Source of the DNA: Bacillus sp. FJAT-18017
GTDB taxonomy: Bacteria > Bacillota > Bacilli > Bacillales > Cytobacillaceae
Direction of reading: 5' to 3'
DNA: 64,000 nt
NCBI RefSeq assembly: GCF_001278805.1
Contig: NZ_CP012602.1
Span: 4,741,501 to 4,805,500, forward strand
Shown: positions 27,876 to 36,762 of the stretch, one piece after another
Layout of the letters: each line of letters opens with the position of its first letter
How positions within the stretch are numbered: position 1 is the first letter of the stretch
Made by a program: the position numbers and the translations under genes
The notes under the pieces: model-generated
Databases searched by the model: none
Seen by the model: the letters and a program-made list of their open reading frames with translations, nothing else
What the model was told of the DNA's origin: nothing

Positions 27876-28502
27876 CTACTCCCAGGCTTTTTTATCTAGA
27901 AGTTCAAAGAGACGACATGATAGAAACATTAAGGGAAGGGCAATTAAGCTCCCCCCAAAAAAAGGAAGCAATCCGGGGATTTTCATCAGTAAATAATAAG
28001 GGAAGTAAAATCCCAGAGCCATAAAAACAGAATATAATGGATTGGATACGGTGATTAGAACCGTGTTCCTTATGTACTGAAGAATAGTTAATTTAAATTG
28101 GACATAAACAGGGAAAGCAAAAAGAAGTGCTGCAAGATAGACTGCGCCAAGTAAAAAAAAGAAATAGGCAAGAATGGTTGACCATAAAGCGGGAATTCCC
28201 CGGAAGAATTGAAGGTCTACATACAGAATTCCTCCAATGATGACCCACGAATACCCATATACGTTCGATTTTAAAAACTCTCTGCGGTATTCCTCCTTGA
28301 AATGTGAAAACAAAGGCACGTCAAGATTTCCCTCTATATGCCATTTTCGAATCACTGAAAACATGGCAACAGTGGAAGGGAAAAAGCCAGCAATCCCTGC
28401 TCCCAGGGCAATTCCCGCCAGCCATACGATATTAAGGTAAGCCAGCTTCATTCCCCAATTTCCGAAGCGGTATAAACTTCCCTTCCATCCTGTAAATTCC
28501 AT
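27876..28502 (-). CDS. YesL-like membrane protein (DUF624)
   Basis: 208 residues with four to five membrane helices. The N terminus MEFTGWKGSLYRFGNWGMKLAYLNIVW and the TVAMFSVIRKW block match the YesL/DUF624 family, which is regularly encoded with LplABC-type importers in rhamnogalacturonan and related loci; its job is not established. The ATG at 28502 is favoured with AAAGGG 9 bases upstream. Last gene of the long operon from 38466, before the separate importer promoter. Confidence 0.82.
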   Translation of the reverse strand: MEFTGWKGSLYRFGNWGMKLAYLNIVWLAGIALGAGIAGFFPSTVAMFSVIRKWHIEGNLDVPLFSHFKEEYRREFLKSNVYGYSWVIIGGILYVDLQFFRGIPALWSTILAYFFFLLGAVYLAALLFAFPVYVQFKLTILQYIRNTVLITVSNPLYSVFMALGFYFPYYLLMKIPGLLPFFGGSLIALPLMFLSCRLFELLDKKAWE

Positions 28503-28589
28503 ACTCCTGCACCCTTTCCACACATCCACCTCAAATAGGACACTTGAGAATATAATCCTATTTTACTCAGAGTTTTCCAATATGCCAGA

Positions 28590-30887
28590 TTACCTAATTA
28601 TCTCAATTTCACTTCTACCCTCAGGCAAATCAAGCACTAGCTCCCCTTTTTCCGGAAGGTTAACAAACTGGTTTGCTTCGGCTACAGCACCGTTGATCAT
28701 TACCCTTGAAGGTTCGCTGATAAAAAAAGAAACCTTTGTCCGCTGCTTTGCTTCCACCGTTCCCGTTGCTCCTGCTTCATGGAAATGGACGGATACACAA
28801 ACAGTTCCGCTGGCGTGAAAAACAGCAGTTTTATTCACTAGTAATTGGTTGCCATTTATCAAGGTGTATTTTAAAGGTTCAGCATCTTCCTGCCTGAGTG
28901 AAACCCATCCCTGTTCACCCATTAACTCTACTATTTTATCTCTGGATGATTGATAAGCAGTATACCGGTCCTCATTAGTCAACATGTAATCGATAAGCGA
29001 CTGGGACGCATCTTCCACCTTCAATTCGAACATTGCACCTGAATGGATGACACGGCAGGTTAATCGATTTCCGTCAGCACCATGAACATCCTCTGGCTGA
29101 ATCAAAACAACCTGATAGCCAACTTCATCGGAACCATTCACTGACACTTCAAGGCAGGATCCATACCTCTCAGCGCCCGGATACTGGCTGATAGTTTTAG
29201 CGGTATCTGGCGGATAGCATATGGTTAGCGCCACGGCTGCGTGCTCCCCAATTAACCGTATCGTGTTTTCTGATGTCTCATCCCGTGGATGTAATTCCTT
29301 CCCCCCAGCCTGAATGGCTGCTGGGGTATGGTACAGGAAGGAAAGTCTGCTATCCTTCTTTTTCTTAACGGCCCTATCAACAATGAGAAAATATCGCCTA
29401 TCCAGGTGGATTATTTTCCGTTCCCACTGTGAAATTCCTTTATCATAAGCATCGCCGGCTTCCCCGATGACATAAGAGAAGTCCTTGGAAGTAAACCACC
29501 CTGTTAAATTGCCTCCGCCTCTTTGTATCTGGCCTCTGCCGTCAACAAGCATACTGTTATGGCCAATCGTTCCCAGGGTGAATTCCCTCCTCGGACCTTC
29601 CACGTAGTCCTGATAGCCAGGATTTGTAATAAGCCATTCACCTGCAGCATGCAGGATGAAGTTGTTCTGGTCATAATGGTTATGGTCCTTTGCAGACTGG
29701 CTCGACGAAAACGCAAGAAAATGGTCTCCTTGCTTCCATCCGCTTCTGAAAGCAGCCCAGCCAATAAGCGGGAATACCTTTGAAGGACGGCCCTTGTAGA
29801 AACTCTCAGGCTCAACCGGCGCCGGTATTTTTTTCAAATCTATTAATATATCGAATTTCGGTTCAAAGTATCGATGAATGTACCAGCTTGATAATCTGTT
29901 ACCTGTGTTGGATGCCAGTACTGACATTAAATAATAAAGGTCAAGATCATAAAAGGAGTCCGAGAAATTGACAAAACCCGGCTTATTTCCCGTACCTAGC
30001 AAATAAATAAAAAGATCGGGAAGTTGGCGGAAATAGTCATGTTTGATAAGATCGTCGTTTCCGGTTGACCGTTTCAAAATGTCAGCTGCCAGCAAAATAT
30101 GTCGGGCAGCGACGTTCAAATATAACAAGCCCTCAATCTCGGGATCACTCAGCCGATTGTCCAGGTACCTGCTTATATACCCAAATGAATTTGTCAGAAA
30201 TGGTTTTATTTCATCATGGTTGCTTCCATCTAGAATCGCCAGCGAGCCAATCATCATCGCAACACGCTTTGATGCAATAATATTATGGCTATCAAAATTC
30301 AGAAAATCTATTTCGAGAGGCTTAAGCCCCCTTTGAAAAATCGCATGTTCAATTATTTGTTTTTCTTCGTTCGTAAGAGTAGTAAAGATGGCATCATACC
30401 CTATAGCCATACCTATTGTGAAATGGGCAATGCTTAAATTGCCTTCTGCTCCTCTGTCCCCGAATTCAAACCACTTCGCAAATTTTGTTATGGACAAAAG
30501 ATATTCCTTAACCTTTAAGGCAAATCTCTCTTCCCCTGTCATTCCGTAAGCAAATGACAGAACCTTGATCCTCTCTTCAATTGCCCTGGAGTACATGGTC
30601 CAAAATGGAAAATCTATATAGCCGGGCGGGTCCCCAACAGGTTCAAGCTGAACAAGGGGCAGTGGGATGTCTAGTACCACATTGCAGCTGGGATAGTGAA
30701 CAGAAAATCCCTGTTCACTGGAATATTTCTCAGCAAGAAGTTCCACACTGCTCCATATCTCGTCAAACCGGATGGTGCTCCCTGTTCCATTGGCATTTAA
30801 GCGAGACTTAATTTCGGATATTTCTCCCTCATTGAACAAAACTCTTGGATGAGGCCTTACAGTTTCTATGAACCAATTTGTACCCAT
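28590..30887 (-). CDS. Heparinase II/III-like polysaccharide lyase (cytoplasmic)
   Basis: About 765 residues. The N-terminal half is an alpha/alpha toroid, with FDSHNIIASKRVAM providing the probable catalytic Asn/His. The C-terminal half is the heparinase II/III beta-sandwich, with SSQSAKDHNHYDQNNFILHA, NPGYQDY and GTIGHNSMLVDG. This class of polysaccharide lyase cleaves uronate-containing glycans by beta-elimination. No signal peptide, so it should act on imported oligosaccharides. The ATG at 30887 is preferred; a TTG at 30941 with AGAGG is an alternative. It follows the fused regulator by about 90 bp and precedes the YesL-like gene. The family (PL12, PL21 or other) and substrate cannot be fixed by eye. 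Confidence 0.85.
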   Translation of the reverse strand: MGTNWFIETVRPHPRVLFNEGEISEIKSRLNANGTGSTIRFDEIWSSVELLAEKYSSEQGFSVHYPSCNVVLDIPLPLVQLEPVGDPPGYIDFPFWTMYSRAIEERIKVLSFAYGMTGEERFALKVKEYLLSITKFAKWFEFGDRGAEGNLSIAHFTIGMAIGYDAIFTTLTNEEKQIIEHAIFQRGLKPLEIDFLNFDSHNIIASKRVAMMIGSLAILDGSNHDEIKPFLTNSFGYISRYLDNRLSDPEIEGLLYLNVAARHILLAADILKRSTGNDDLIKHDYFRQLPDLFIYLLGTGNKPGFVNFSDSFYDLDLYYLMSVLASNTGNRLSSWYIHRYFEPKFDILIDLKKIPAPVEPESFYKGRPSKVFPLIGWAAFRSGWKQGDHFLAFSSSQSAKDHNHYDQNNFILHAAGEWLITNPGYQDYVEGPRREFTLGTIGHNSMLVDGRGQIQRGGGNLTGWFTSKDFSYVIGEAGDAYDKGISQWERKIIHLDRRYFLIVDRAVKKKKDSRLSFLYHTPAAIQAGGKELHPRDETSENTIRLIGEHAAVALTICYPPDTAKTISQYPGAERYGSCLEVSVNGSDEVGYQVVLIQPEDVHGADGNRLTCRVIHSGAMFELKVEDASQSLIDYMLTNEDRYTAYQSSRDKIVELMGEQGWVSLRQEDAEPLKYTLINGNQLLVNKTAVFHASGTVCVSVHFHEAGATGTVEAKQRTKVSFFISEPSRVMINGAVAEANQFVNLPEKGELVLDLPEGRSEIEIIR

Positions 30888-30973
30888 ACATCCATCAAAT
30901 CCTTTCTGAAGCAAAGGGTCGAAGGGCGGTTCCAGCAACAAGAAAAACCTCTTACTATTCGACCCTAGGCGGC

Positions 30974-32398
30974 TTATGTGATGGCCATTTCCTGATTCAG
31001 AAGCATATCAATTCTTTTGCATGAATCCTCGGGCGTTTCCATATTGGCCCAAAGCAGGTGAAGTTCATTTTCAATAAGTTCCAGTTCCTTAATTGTTACA
31101 TTTAATTCTCTCATTGTCACTGCATGGGGCATTATATCCTTAAACGCATTGTAGTGAGTGGGATGCACTCCAGGCTGAAGTAAATAATTATCTTCCGCTA
31201 CAAATCGGAGGACAGGGATTGTACAGCCATTCTGTTTAAGCATCGCTTGGGCTTCAGTACTGATCATATAGCTTATCAGAGCCTGGGCAGCCTCCTTCAT
31301 GGTGCTATTAGCATTCACTCCGAGCCCGCCGCCAAGGAGCAATGTGCCTTGTTTAGCGCGTTTAGGCGGCGGCAGGATATCCCATTTAATTTTATGATCT
31401 CTGAACTCGTTCATAAAATAATAGGTTGTAAGGATCATCCCGGCCCTTTCCCGCATGAATAGATTTTCGGCAAGGTCGTTGCTGCCATGTGAAAATATTG
31501 GGGATACCTGATGCTTATACATTAGATCAACGCAATATTGGAGCGCTTCAATATTTTCCTTGCTGTTCATAACTGACTTTGAACGGTCATCAGTCATAAA
31601 TCGTCCTTGATTTTGTAAAAGGAAGACAGGCCAACGATTCGATGATGCAGAAAAACAAAAGCCATATTGATCGATTAAATTGTTCCCGTCAAGGTCCCTA
31701 GTATTTTGGCGGGCAATTTCAAGCAGTTGATTCCATGTATCCATCGTAAAGTTTTCGGGAACACCTGCTTGGTCAAACATTTTTTTGTTATAGCAGATCA
31801 TGACAGGTGAAAATACGAAAGGCGTAACGAGGACTTTGTTTTGATAGGTAAACATATCAAAGACCTTTTTATAGCTATCCTTTTCGGGATCAAAGTGATC
31901 AGGTAGAAAAGGTTCTATAATATCAAGGCGTTCTGTTTCTACAAGCTGGCGAAAGTGGTAATCAGAAACCATAAAAACATCCGGGCCATTATCTGTATCA
32001 ATAGATTTGGTTAAATTATAGATATATTGACTATTTGGCATAACCTGCAAATCAACCTTTATAAAGGGATTCAGCTGTTCAAACCTCTCAATAATCTGCT
32101 CGACAATCTCTATTTCATATGAATCAGAAAACCAGCCGAGCGTGAGGGTTTGCTTTTGGGTATCGTGGGGAATTGTTACCCGATTTCCCTTTCCCGGGAT
32201 TTTTTCAATCAGGCCCTCCTCAACGAGCTGAGCCAGAGCTTTTCGGATTGAAACCCTGCTTAAGTCATATTCTTTGCTTAATGTATTTTCAGGAAGAATA
32301 AACTCGCCTGGTTTAATTAAACCAGAAATAATTTCTTCCTTTAATTCGTGGATAAATTTATTATATCGGTCTTCAAAATCACTTTTTCTTTTAAGCAT
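30974..32398 (-). CDS. GntR-type DNA-binding domain fused to a sugar solute-binding domain
   Basis: 474 residues. Residues ~10-75 form a winged helix of GntR type (ENTLSKEYDLSRVSIRKALAQ, then LVEEGLIEKIPGKGNRV). Residues ~85-440 match a family 1 extracellular solute-binding protein (NGPDVFMVSDYHFRQLVE, YNKKMFDQAGVPENFTMDTWNQLLE, LGGGLGVNANS). No signal peptide, so the binding domain is inside the cell and should sense an imported sugar. Common GntR effector domains (FCD, UTRA, LacI-like, aminotransferase) are not present. Start is the ATG at 32398 with GGGAG 8 bases before it. It lies within the locus operon, and three matching palindromes flank the units. Confidence 0.88.
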   Translation of the reverse strand: MLKRKSDFEDRYNKFIHELKEEIISGLIKPGEFILPENTLSKEYDLSRVSIRKALAQLVEEGLIEKIPGKGNRVTIPHDTQKQTLTLGWFSDSYEIEIVEQIIERFEQLNPFIKVDLQVMPNSQYIYNLTKSIDTDNGPDVFMVSDYHFRQLVETERLDIIEPFLPDHFDPEKDSYKKVFDMFTYQNKVLVTPFVFSPVMICYNKKMFDQAGVPENFTMDTWNQLLEIARQNTRDLDGNNLIDQYGFCFSASSNRWPVFLLQNQGRFMTDDRSKSVMNSKENIEALQYCVDLMYKHQVSPIFSHGSNDLAENLFMRERAGMILTTYYFMNEFRDHKIKWDILPPPKRAKQGTLLLGGGLGVNANSTMKEAAQALISYMISTEAQAMLKQNGCTIPVLRFVAEDNYLLQPGVHPTHYNAFKDIMPHAVTMRELNVTIKELELIENELHLLWANMETPEDSCKRIDMLLNQEMAIT

Positions 32399-32478
32399 AT
32401 ATACAGCTCCCATACAGCATGATAACCCTTATTTTAGTTGAGTTATATAGGTTTTGCAAAACCCTTTTCCTTGCCGCC

Positions 32479-33594
32479 TTAATCCTCATTCGCATACAGC
32501 CAGTGATCAAGGAAAGAATAAGCAAGCTCTCTAATTTCAGGAGGGAAATCATGGCCTGAATTACCGATTAATGAAACAAATTTTCCCTCTTCGCCCAGCC
32601 AGCTATATAATGCAGCCAAATCAGCCAGCCCCTGGGCGGCCGGCTGCCAATGCGGGAAAATCTTGTCACTCTGTCCCATCCAGAAAAATAGCGGAATTGG
32701 TGCGGCCAGAGCAGCTATTTCATTAAATTCATAGGGGACTTTTCCATTGTTAATATACTCGCTTATTCTTGGGATATGGGAAAACCAGTCCCGCTTTCCC
32801 CATCTATGGGTTTCAGGATCACCGGCAAAAGTCGAGAAGCCGCAGCTGCAGACAGCAGCCTTAATCCTCGAATCTATCCCGGCCAGAAAATAAGCGTTAT
32901 AACCGCCCAAGGAATGCCCAATCGCGCCTATTTTCTCTGAATTTACCAGATTTATAGTTTCAAGAAGAGAAATCCCTTGCCTATGATCCGAAATCATCTT
33001 TGCAACGGCAGACCATTCGGGGTGCTGATTATAAAATGGGGCTGTATGGAACGGTTTCTCGTTCGGGAGAATCCGTTCGCCTGCTGTAATCGTATCAGGG
33101 GCCAGTACAATATAGCCCCTTCTCACAAGCTCTCGTGCGTAGGTGCGATTTTCCCTTCCAGACGAGAGGGAGATATCATTCTTCCCAACCTCACTGGTCG
33201 GATGAAGGGCAAGTACAGCCGGATAAGTATTTCCACCAGTATTCCCACCCTGAAACAACAAGTGCTTTATATCCTCTTCGGCCAACAACTTATGACTAGG
33301 TTCCCCTTCCACAGGGACTAGTATATTAGCTGGAACCCAGTCGGCATGAACGGAGGAATAACGGACTTTGATTAGCAAATGATCATCAAATATAACCCAG
33401 GAAACAATATCTACTTCAACTTCTACAAGTGGCGGGATTCCCCCGATGGACTCCAGCCATACGTTTAAAATCGATTCTCTTTTTCTCCTCCATTGGTCGA
33501 GTGTGCTGACATTTTTAAGCAAAGGAGGAATTCCGGACGAGGCCATTTCTGTTAAGGAGTACAAACTCTCATCTCCAATTGGTTTTATAGTCAT
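32479..33594 (-). CDS. Alpha/beta hydrolase (probable carbohydrate esterase)
   Basis: 371 residues. Nucleophile elbow GAIGHSLGG (Ser228), probable Asp in WMGQSDKIFP near 309, and His in IGNSGHDFPPE near 346. The long N-terminal segment before the hydrolase fold resembles acetyl or xylan esterase-like members (dienelactone hydrolase group, family 7 to 15-like) found in glycan loci. No signal peptide, so cytoplasmic. An in-frame stop just before the ATG fixes the upstream limit; there is no good Shine-Dalgarno sequence, so translation is probably coupled to the propeller gene 19 bp upstream. Likely removes ester substituents from imported oligosaccharides. Confidence 0.8.
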   Translation of the reverse strand: MTIKPIGDESLYSLTEMASSGIPPLLKNVSTLDQWRRKRESILNVWLESIGGIPPLVEVEVDIVSWVIFDDHLLIKVRYSSVHADWVPANILVPVEGEPSHKLLAEEDIKHLLFQGGNTGGNTYPAVLALHPTSEVGKNDISLSSGRENRTYARELVRRGYIVLAPDTITAGERILPNEKPFHTAPFYNQHPEWSAVAKMISDHRQGISLLETINLVNSEKIGAIGHSLGGYNAYFLAGIDSRIKAAVCSCGFSTFAGDPETHRWGKRDWFSHIPRISEYINNGKVPYEFNEIAALAAPIPLFFWMGQSDKIFPHWQPAAQGLADLAALYSWLGEEGKFVSLIGNSGHDFPPEIRELAYSFLDHWLYANED

Positions 33595-33613
33595 TCAAGG
33601 ACAAGGCTAACCG

Positions 33614-35452
33614 CTACTCCATTTCGGCATATATGCTGCAGAGATGGCTGCCGCTTCCGTAAAAAATCCTGCCTTCATAAATGGCTATCCCACTTGTTGC
33701 ATGAAAGGGCAAGGACATGTTAATATTCGGTTCCAGTAAAGCCCCTTCTTGTATCCTGATAGACAAAACCGCCTTGTTCAGCAGGACAAACAGAGTGCTG
33801 GAGGAGCGCTCGAACGCAAATCCATTCCGCACTATAGTACCGCAATCGGAAACATCCTTTTGATAAAGAACTTCCTGTGTAAATGGATTGCAGACAAAGT
33901 AAAGGCTTTTGTCTGTTAGGCAATGGGCTCTATCGAACGGGTCGACAAAGATTTGGGCAATTTCACGTGCTCCTGCAATAGGGACAAAACTAACCGTCAG
34001 TTTTTGCAACTTCCGATCAAAGAGATACAAGCGGGCTTCTTTTTCAGATGTTCTAGCCCCTCCAGGGGTATCAATGCTGGTACCCCCCAGTATCTCTCCC
34101 GTTTTCATTTCACCAAGGCTGATTGTGCTTTGATTAGGAACCAGCCGGTCATGGGTAATAACAATATTCTTTTGTGTTTCCACATTGTATATACCAAGAC
34201 CGCCGCCAATCATGCCATAACCAGGGAATCCGCCCCATGCGATATGTTGATTGTCCCTTAAGGAAATTGCACAGCGTGGCCGATGAATATCCTCGGTCCG
34301 AAGGAGTAGACTTGGGTTTTTCCCCTGCACAATAGGCTGCTTCAAATCAAAGCTATACAGCTTGCCACCTGCATAGGCAACGCCAATCATGTAACCACCC
34401 TGGGAGGCATAGGCTGGTATGTTTCCGCCTCCACCTTCTTCAATGACCTCGCCACCGTAATTAGCTATCTCCCCTGATATGAAATCATAGCGAAAAAACT
34501 GCAGCGGATGCATCGATGTTCCGTATAGATACCCTTCAGGGCTGCTATACAAGGTTGATAAAGCTGCCCCGTCCGAATGATACAGTAGTTTTCTCCGTTT
34601 TGGCAGTCCAATTTCTTTATTCAGAAAAACGGCATATCCCTCCGAGAGGCTATATGAGAGAACTCTATACTCCGCTTCATTATTCCTGTGGACTTTTTGG
34701 AAACCACTGCCGGAAAAATGGGAGGAAGGCAGCTCGGTATCGCTTATTTCCTGGTGAGTACCTTCGGTGAATGTTAGCCACCTGGAAGAATGGTTCACTT
34801 CCCTCATATCATTGGCTTGCCAATGCCCGTAAACCGCATTGTCCGTACCCAGGTAAACATACCCAGCTCCTTTATTCCGTTCGGACTTGGGGACGAGGCT
34901 TTTTTTTATGCCTTTTACAGGATGGAAAGCGACAATGTCTTTATGCTCGGTACCTATCCCGATATAAACCCATCCCTCCCCATCCACCGCAAGGCTTCCC
35001 GCGTATTTTTCAACCGGGTCCACGGAACCGTAATCAACGATTTCCTTGCTTTCAGGGCTGTACCGCAGCAAATGGCAATGGGGGTAAGAAGTAAAGTAAA
35101 TAAACCCTTGGCGGTCTTCCGCAAAGCTGAAGCCAACAATTTCTTCCCCATTATCAATAGCCTTAGAGAAAACAAAACCTTCCTCCAAAAAGGGGTCAAG
35201 AACCAAAAGCATATTTCCGGCACCAGTATAAAAAAGCCCTTTGCTACTAAAAGAGGAATAAGGGTACTCTTTGTTGCCATCCGGGAATAAAACCTGCCTC
35301 GAAGCTCCAGTTTCAGGGTCTACAATCAATGCAAATCCTTTCGCAGCTATGACAAACCTCGTCTGGCCCTCCTTGATGCAAAAAGCGGCAGTCCTTTCCT
35401 CTTCAGCCTGAACCGGAATTCCGTGGTCCATAAATAGCGAGCTTCTCCCCAA
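33614..35452 (-). CDS. Cytoplasmic beta-propeller protein of unknown function
   Basis: 612 residues made of repeating beta-blades (patterns such as DGEGWVYIGIGTEHKDIVAFHP, SPEGYLYGTSMHPLQFFRYD, GGKLYSFDL). There is no signal peptide or membrane helix. It is a paralogue of the propeller region of the secreted protein at 38659-41496: both share a GGT-[ST]-containing blade (LGGTSIDTPGGA and YGGTTVAGGQGS) and the following FVP-[IV]-[AP]-G-[AK]-R. Beta-propellers in glycan loci may be lyases or hydrolases, or binding proteins; no catalytic signature is recognised. Start is TTG with GGAGG 7 bases before it. Coupled to the esterase downstream. Confidence 0.7.
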   Translation of the reverse strand: MGRSSLFMDHGIPVQAEEERTAAFCIKEGQTRFVIAAKGFALIVDPETGASRQVLFPDGNKEYPYSSFSSKGLFYTGAGNMLLVLDPFLEEGFVFSKAIDNGEEIVGFSFAEDRQGFIYFTSYPHCHLLRYSPESKEIVDYGSVDPVEKYAGSLAVDGEGWVYIGIGTEHKDIVAFHPVKGIKKSLVPKSERNKGAGYVYLGTDNAVYGHWQANDMREVNHSSRWLTFTEGTHQEISDTELPSSHFSGSGFQKVHRNNEAEYRVLSYSLSEGYAVFLNKEIGLPKRRKLLYHSDGAALSTLYSSPEGYLYGTSMHPLQFFRYDFISGEIANYGGEVIEEGGGGNIPAYASQGGYMIGVAYAGGKLYSFDLKQPIVQGKNPSLLLRTEDIHRPRCAISLRDNQHIAWGGFPGYGMIGGGLGIYNVETQKNIVITHDRLVPNQSTISLGEMKTGEILGGTSIDTPGGARTSEKEARLYLFDRKLQKLTVSFVPIAGAREIAQIFVDPFDRAHCLTDKSLYFVCNPFTQEVLYQKDVSDCGTIVRNGFAFERSSSTLFVLLNKAVLSIRIQEGALLEPNINMSLPFHATSGIAIYEGRIFYGSGSHLCSIYAEME

Positions 35453-35505
35453 TGACGTTCCTCCTTTCTACTGTGATAAATCTCGGAAAAAAGGGCCTGC
35501 CCTTC

Positions 35506-36747
35506 TTAACGGGCATAATAAGCGGCAACTTTTTGAATAGCCCCAATCATTTCCTCAACGTCCCCATCCGTATAAAATTCATTAAGGTTAACGCGAATCG
35601 CAGTCCCAAGGATATGTTCCGCGTTAGGGCAGCTGCCTGGCGAATAATCATAAGAATCCTGGTCAAAAGGAAAATGGCTGTTTTTATAGGCATGTTGATT
35701 CTGAAACAAAGCCTGAGCATAAAGAACCTTTGGAATATAGCCGGCCTGATTTGGAATGCCTTCCGCTTCGAGGGCTTCGGAAAACTCCTCTCTGGAGCAG
35801 GTCAGTTCATCCAAATTCAATGTAAACATATAAAACCAATAGCTGCACCAGCCGCCTTCGGTTATTTTCATAGGATTTATGCCTTTTAATCCGTTCAACC
35901 CCTGATTCAGTCTCTCGCCTAGCTGATTCCGCCTTGTGCAAATCCAGTCGAGCTTCTTAAGCTGCGCTATGCCGACAGCCCCCTGCAGCTCGGTCATCCG
36001 GTAATTCGGTGCCAGGTATTCCAAATCTTTTGTTACCGAACTGCCATGCCGTTGATAGTTTTTATCCGCAAAGGCATGTGTCGTGTAGTAATCTTTCTCA
36101 TCTCCCGAGTTTACCGTAACAATGCCGCCATCCCCAGTTGAGATATGCTTAAAATCGTTTGTGCTGAAACAGCCATAATCACCGATTGTCCCAGTGAGTT
36201 TTCCTTTGTACGTTGTAAGATAGCTTTGGGCACAATCTTCTATCACCTTAAGATTATATTTTTTTGCAACCTCCATTATTGAATCCATTTCGCACGGGTT
36301 CCCTGCCAGATGGACTACAAGGATTGCTTTGGTTCTCTTCGTAATCTGTTTTTCAATGCTTTCAGCTGTAAGATTATAGCTATGGGGATCCAGATCGGCA
36401 AAGACCGGGACAGCATTTTGATAGAGTATCCCAATGATTGTGCCTTGATCTGTAATCGGGCTTGTAATGACCTCGTCGCCCACCGTCACTCCGGCAGCTC
36501 CAAGTGCTATATGGAGGGCAGCTGTCCCTGATGAGGCAGCGACGCTGTATTTAACATTGTAGAGATCATTAAAATCGGAGAGAAAGCGCTTAACCTTGTT
36601 TCCAAAGTGATAAAACAGTGTGTTCTGTTCCAGTGCCTCCAGTAATTCCCTGGCTTCCTCCAGCCCGAATCGTTTTCCCGTACCAAATGGAGTTGTTTTT
36701 ACCTTTTGCCCCCCGTTAATTGCCAAGTGGGTGTCCGTATTAATCAT
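35506..36747 (-). CDS. DegT/DnrJ/EryC1/StrS-family PLP aminotransferase
   Basis: 413 residues. The PLP lysine is in STNDFKHISTGDGG (Lys200), the PLP-ring Asp in VIEDCAQS (Asp171), and the phosphate-binding SSGTAALH near 72-79. These enzymes usually place an amino group on keto-sugars in cell-surface or antibiotic biosynthesis. Its placement in a catabolic-looking operon is unusual; it may work in reverse, removing an amino group to give a keto-sugar, or modify a cyclitol. Start at ATG 36747 with GGAG upstream, 15 bp after the NodB-like gene. Substrate unknown. Confidence 0.85.
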   Translation of the reverse strand: MINTDTHLAINGGQKVKTTPFGTGKRFGLEEARELLEALEQNTLFYHFGNKVKRFLSDFNDLYNVKYSVAASSGTAALHIALGAAGVTVGDEVITSPITDQGTIIGILYQNAVPVFADLDPHSYNLTAESIEKQITKRTKAILVVHLAGNPCEMDSIMEVAKKYNLKVIEDCAQSYLTTYKGKLTGTIGDYGCFSTNDFKHISTGDGGIVTVNSGDEKDYYTTHAFADKNYQRHGSSVTKDLEYLAPNYRMTELQGAVGIAQLKKLDWICTRRNQLGERLNQGLNGLKGINPMKITEGGWCSYWFYMFTLNLDELTCSREEFSEALEAEGIPNQAGYIPKVLYAQALFQNQHAYKNSHFPFDQDSYDYSPGSCPNAEHILGTAIRVNLNEFYTDGDVEEMIGAIQKVAAYYAR

Positions 36748-36762
36748 TTCGCTCCGCTCCTT

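Noticed and set aside
35506..36747. Capsule or antibiotic biosynthesis cluster
   Set aside because: No glycosyltransferases, nucleotidyltransferases or flippases are present; the lyase, importer and esterase point to breakdown.
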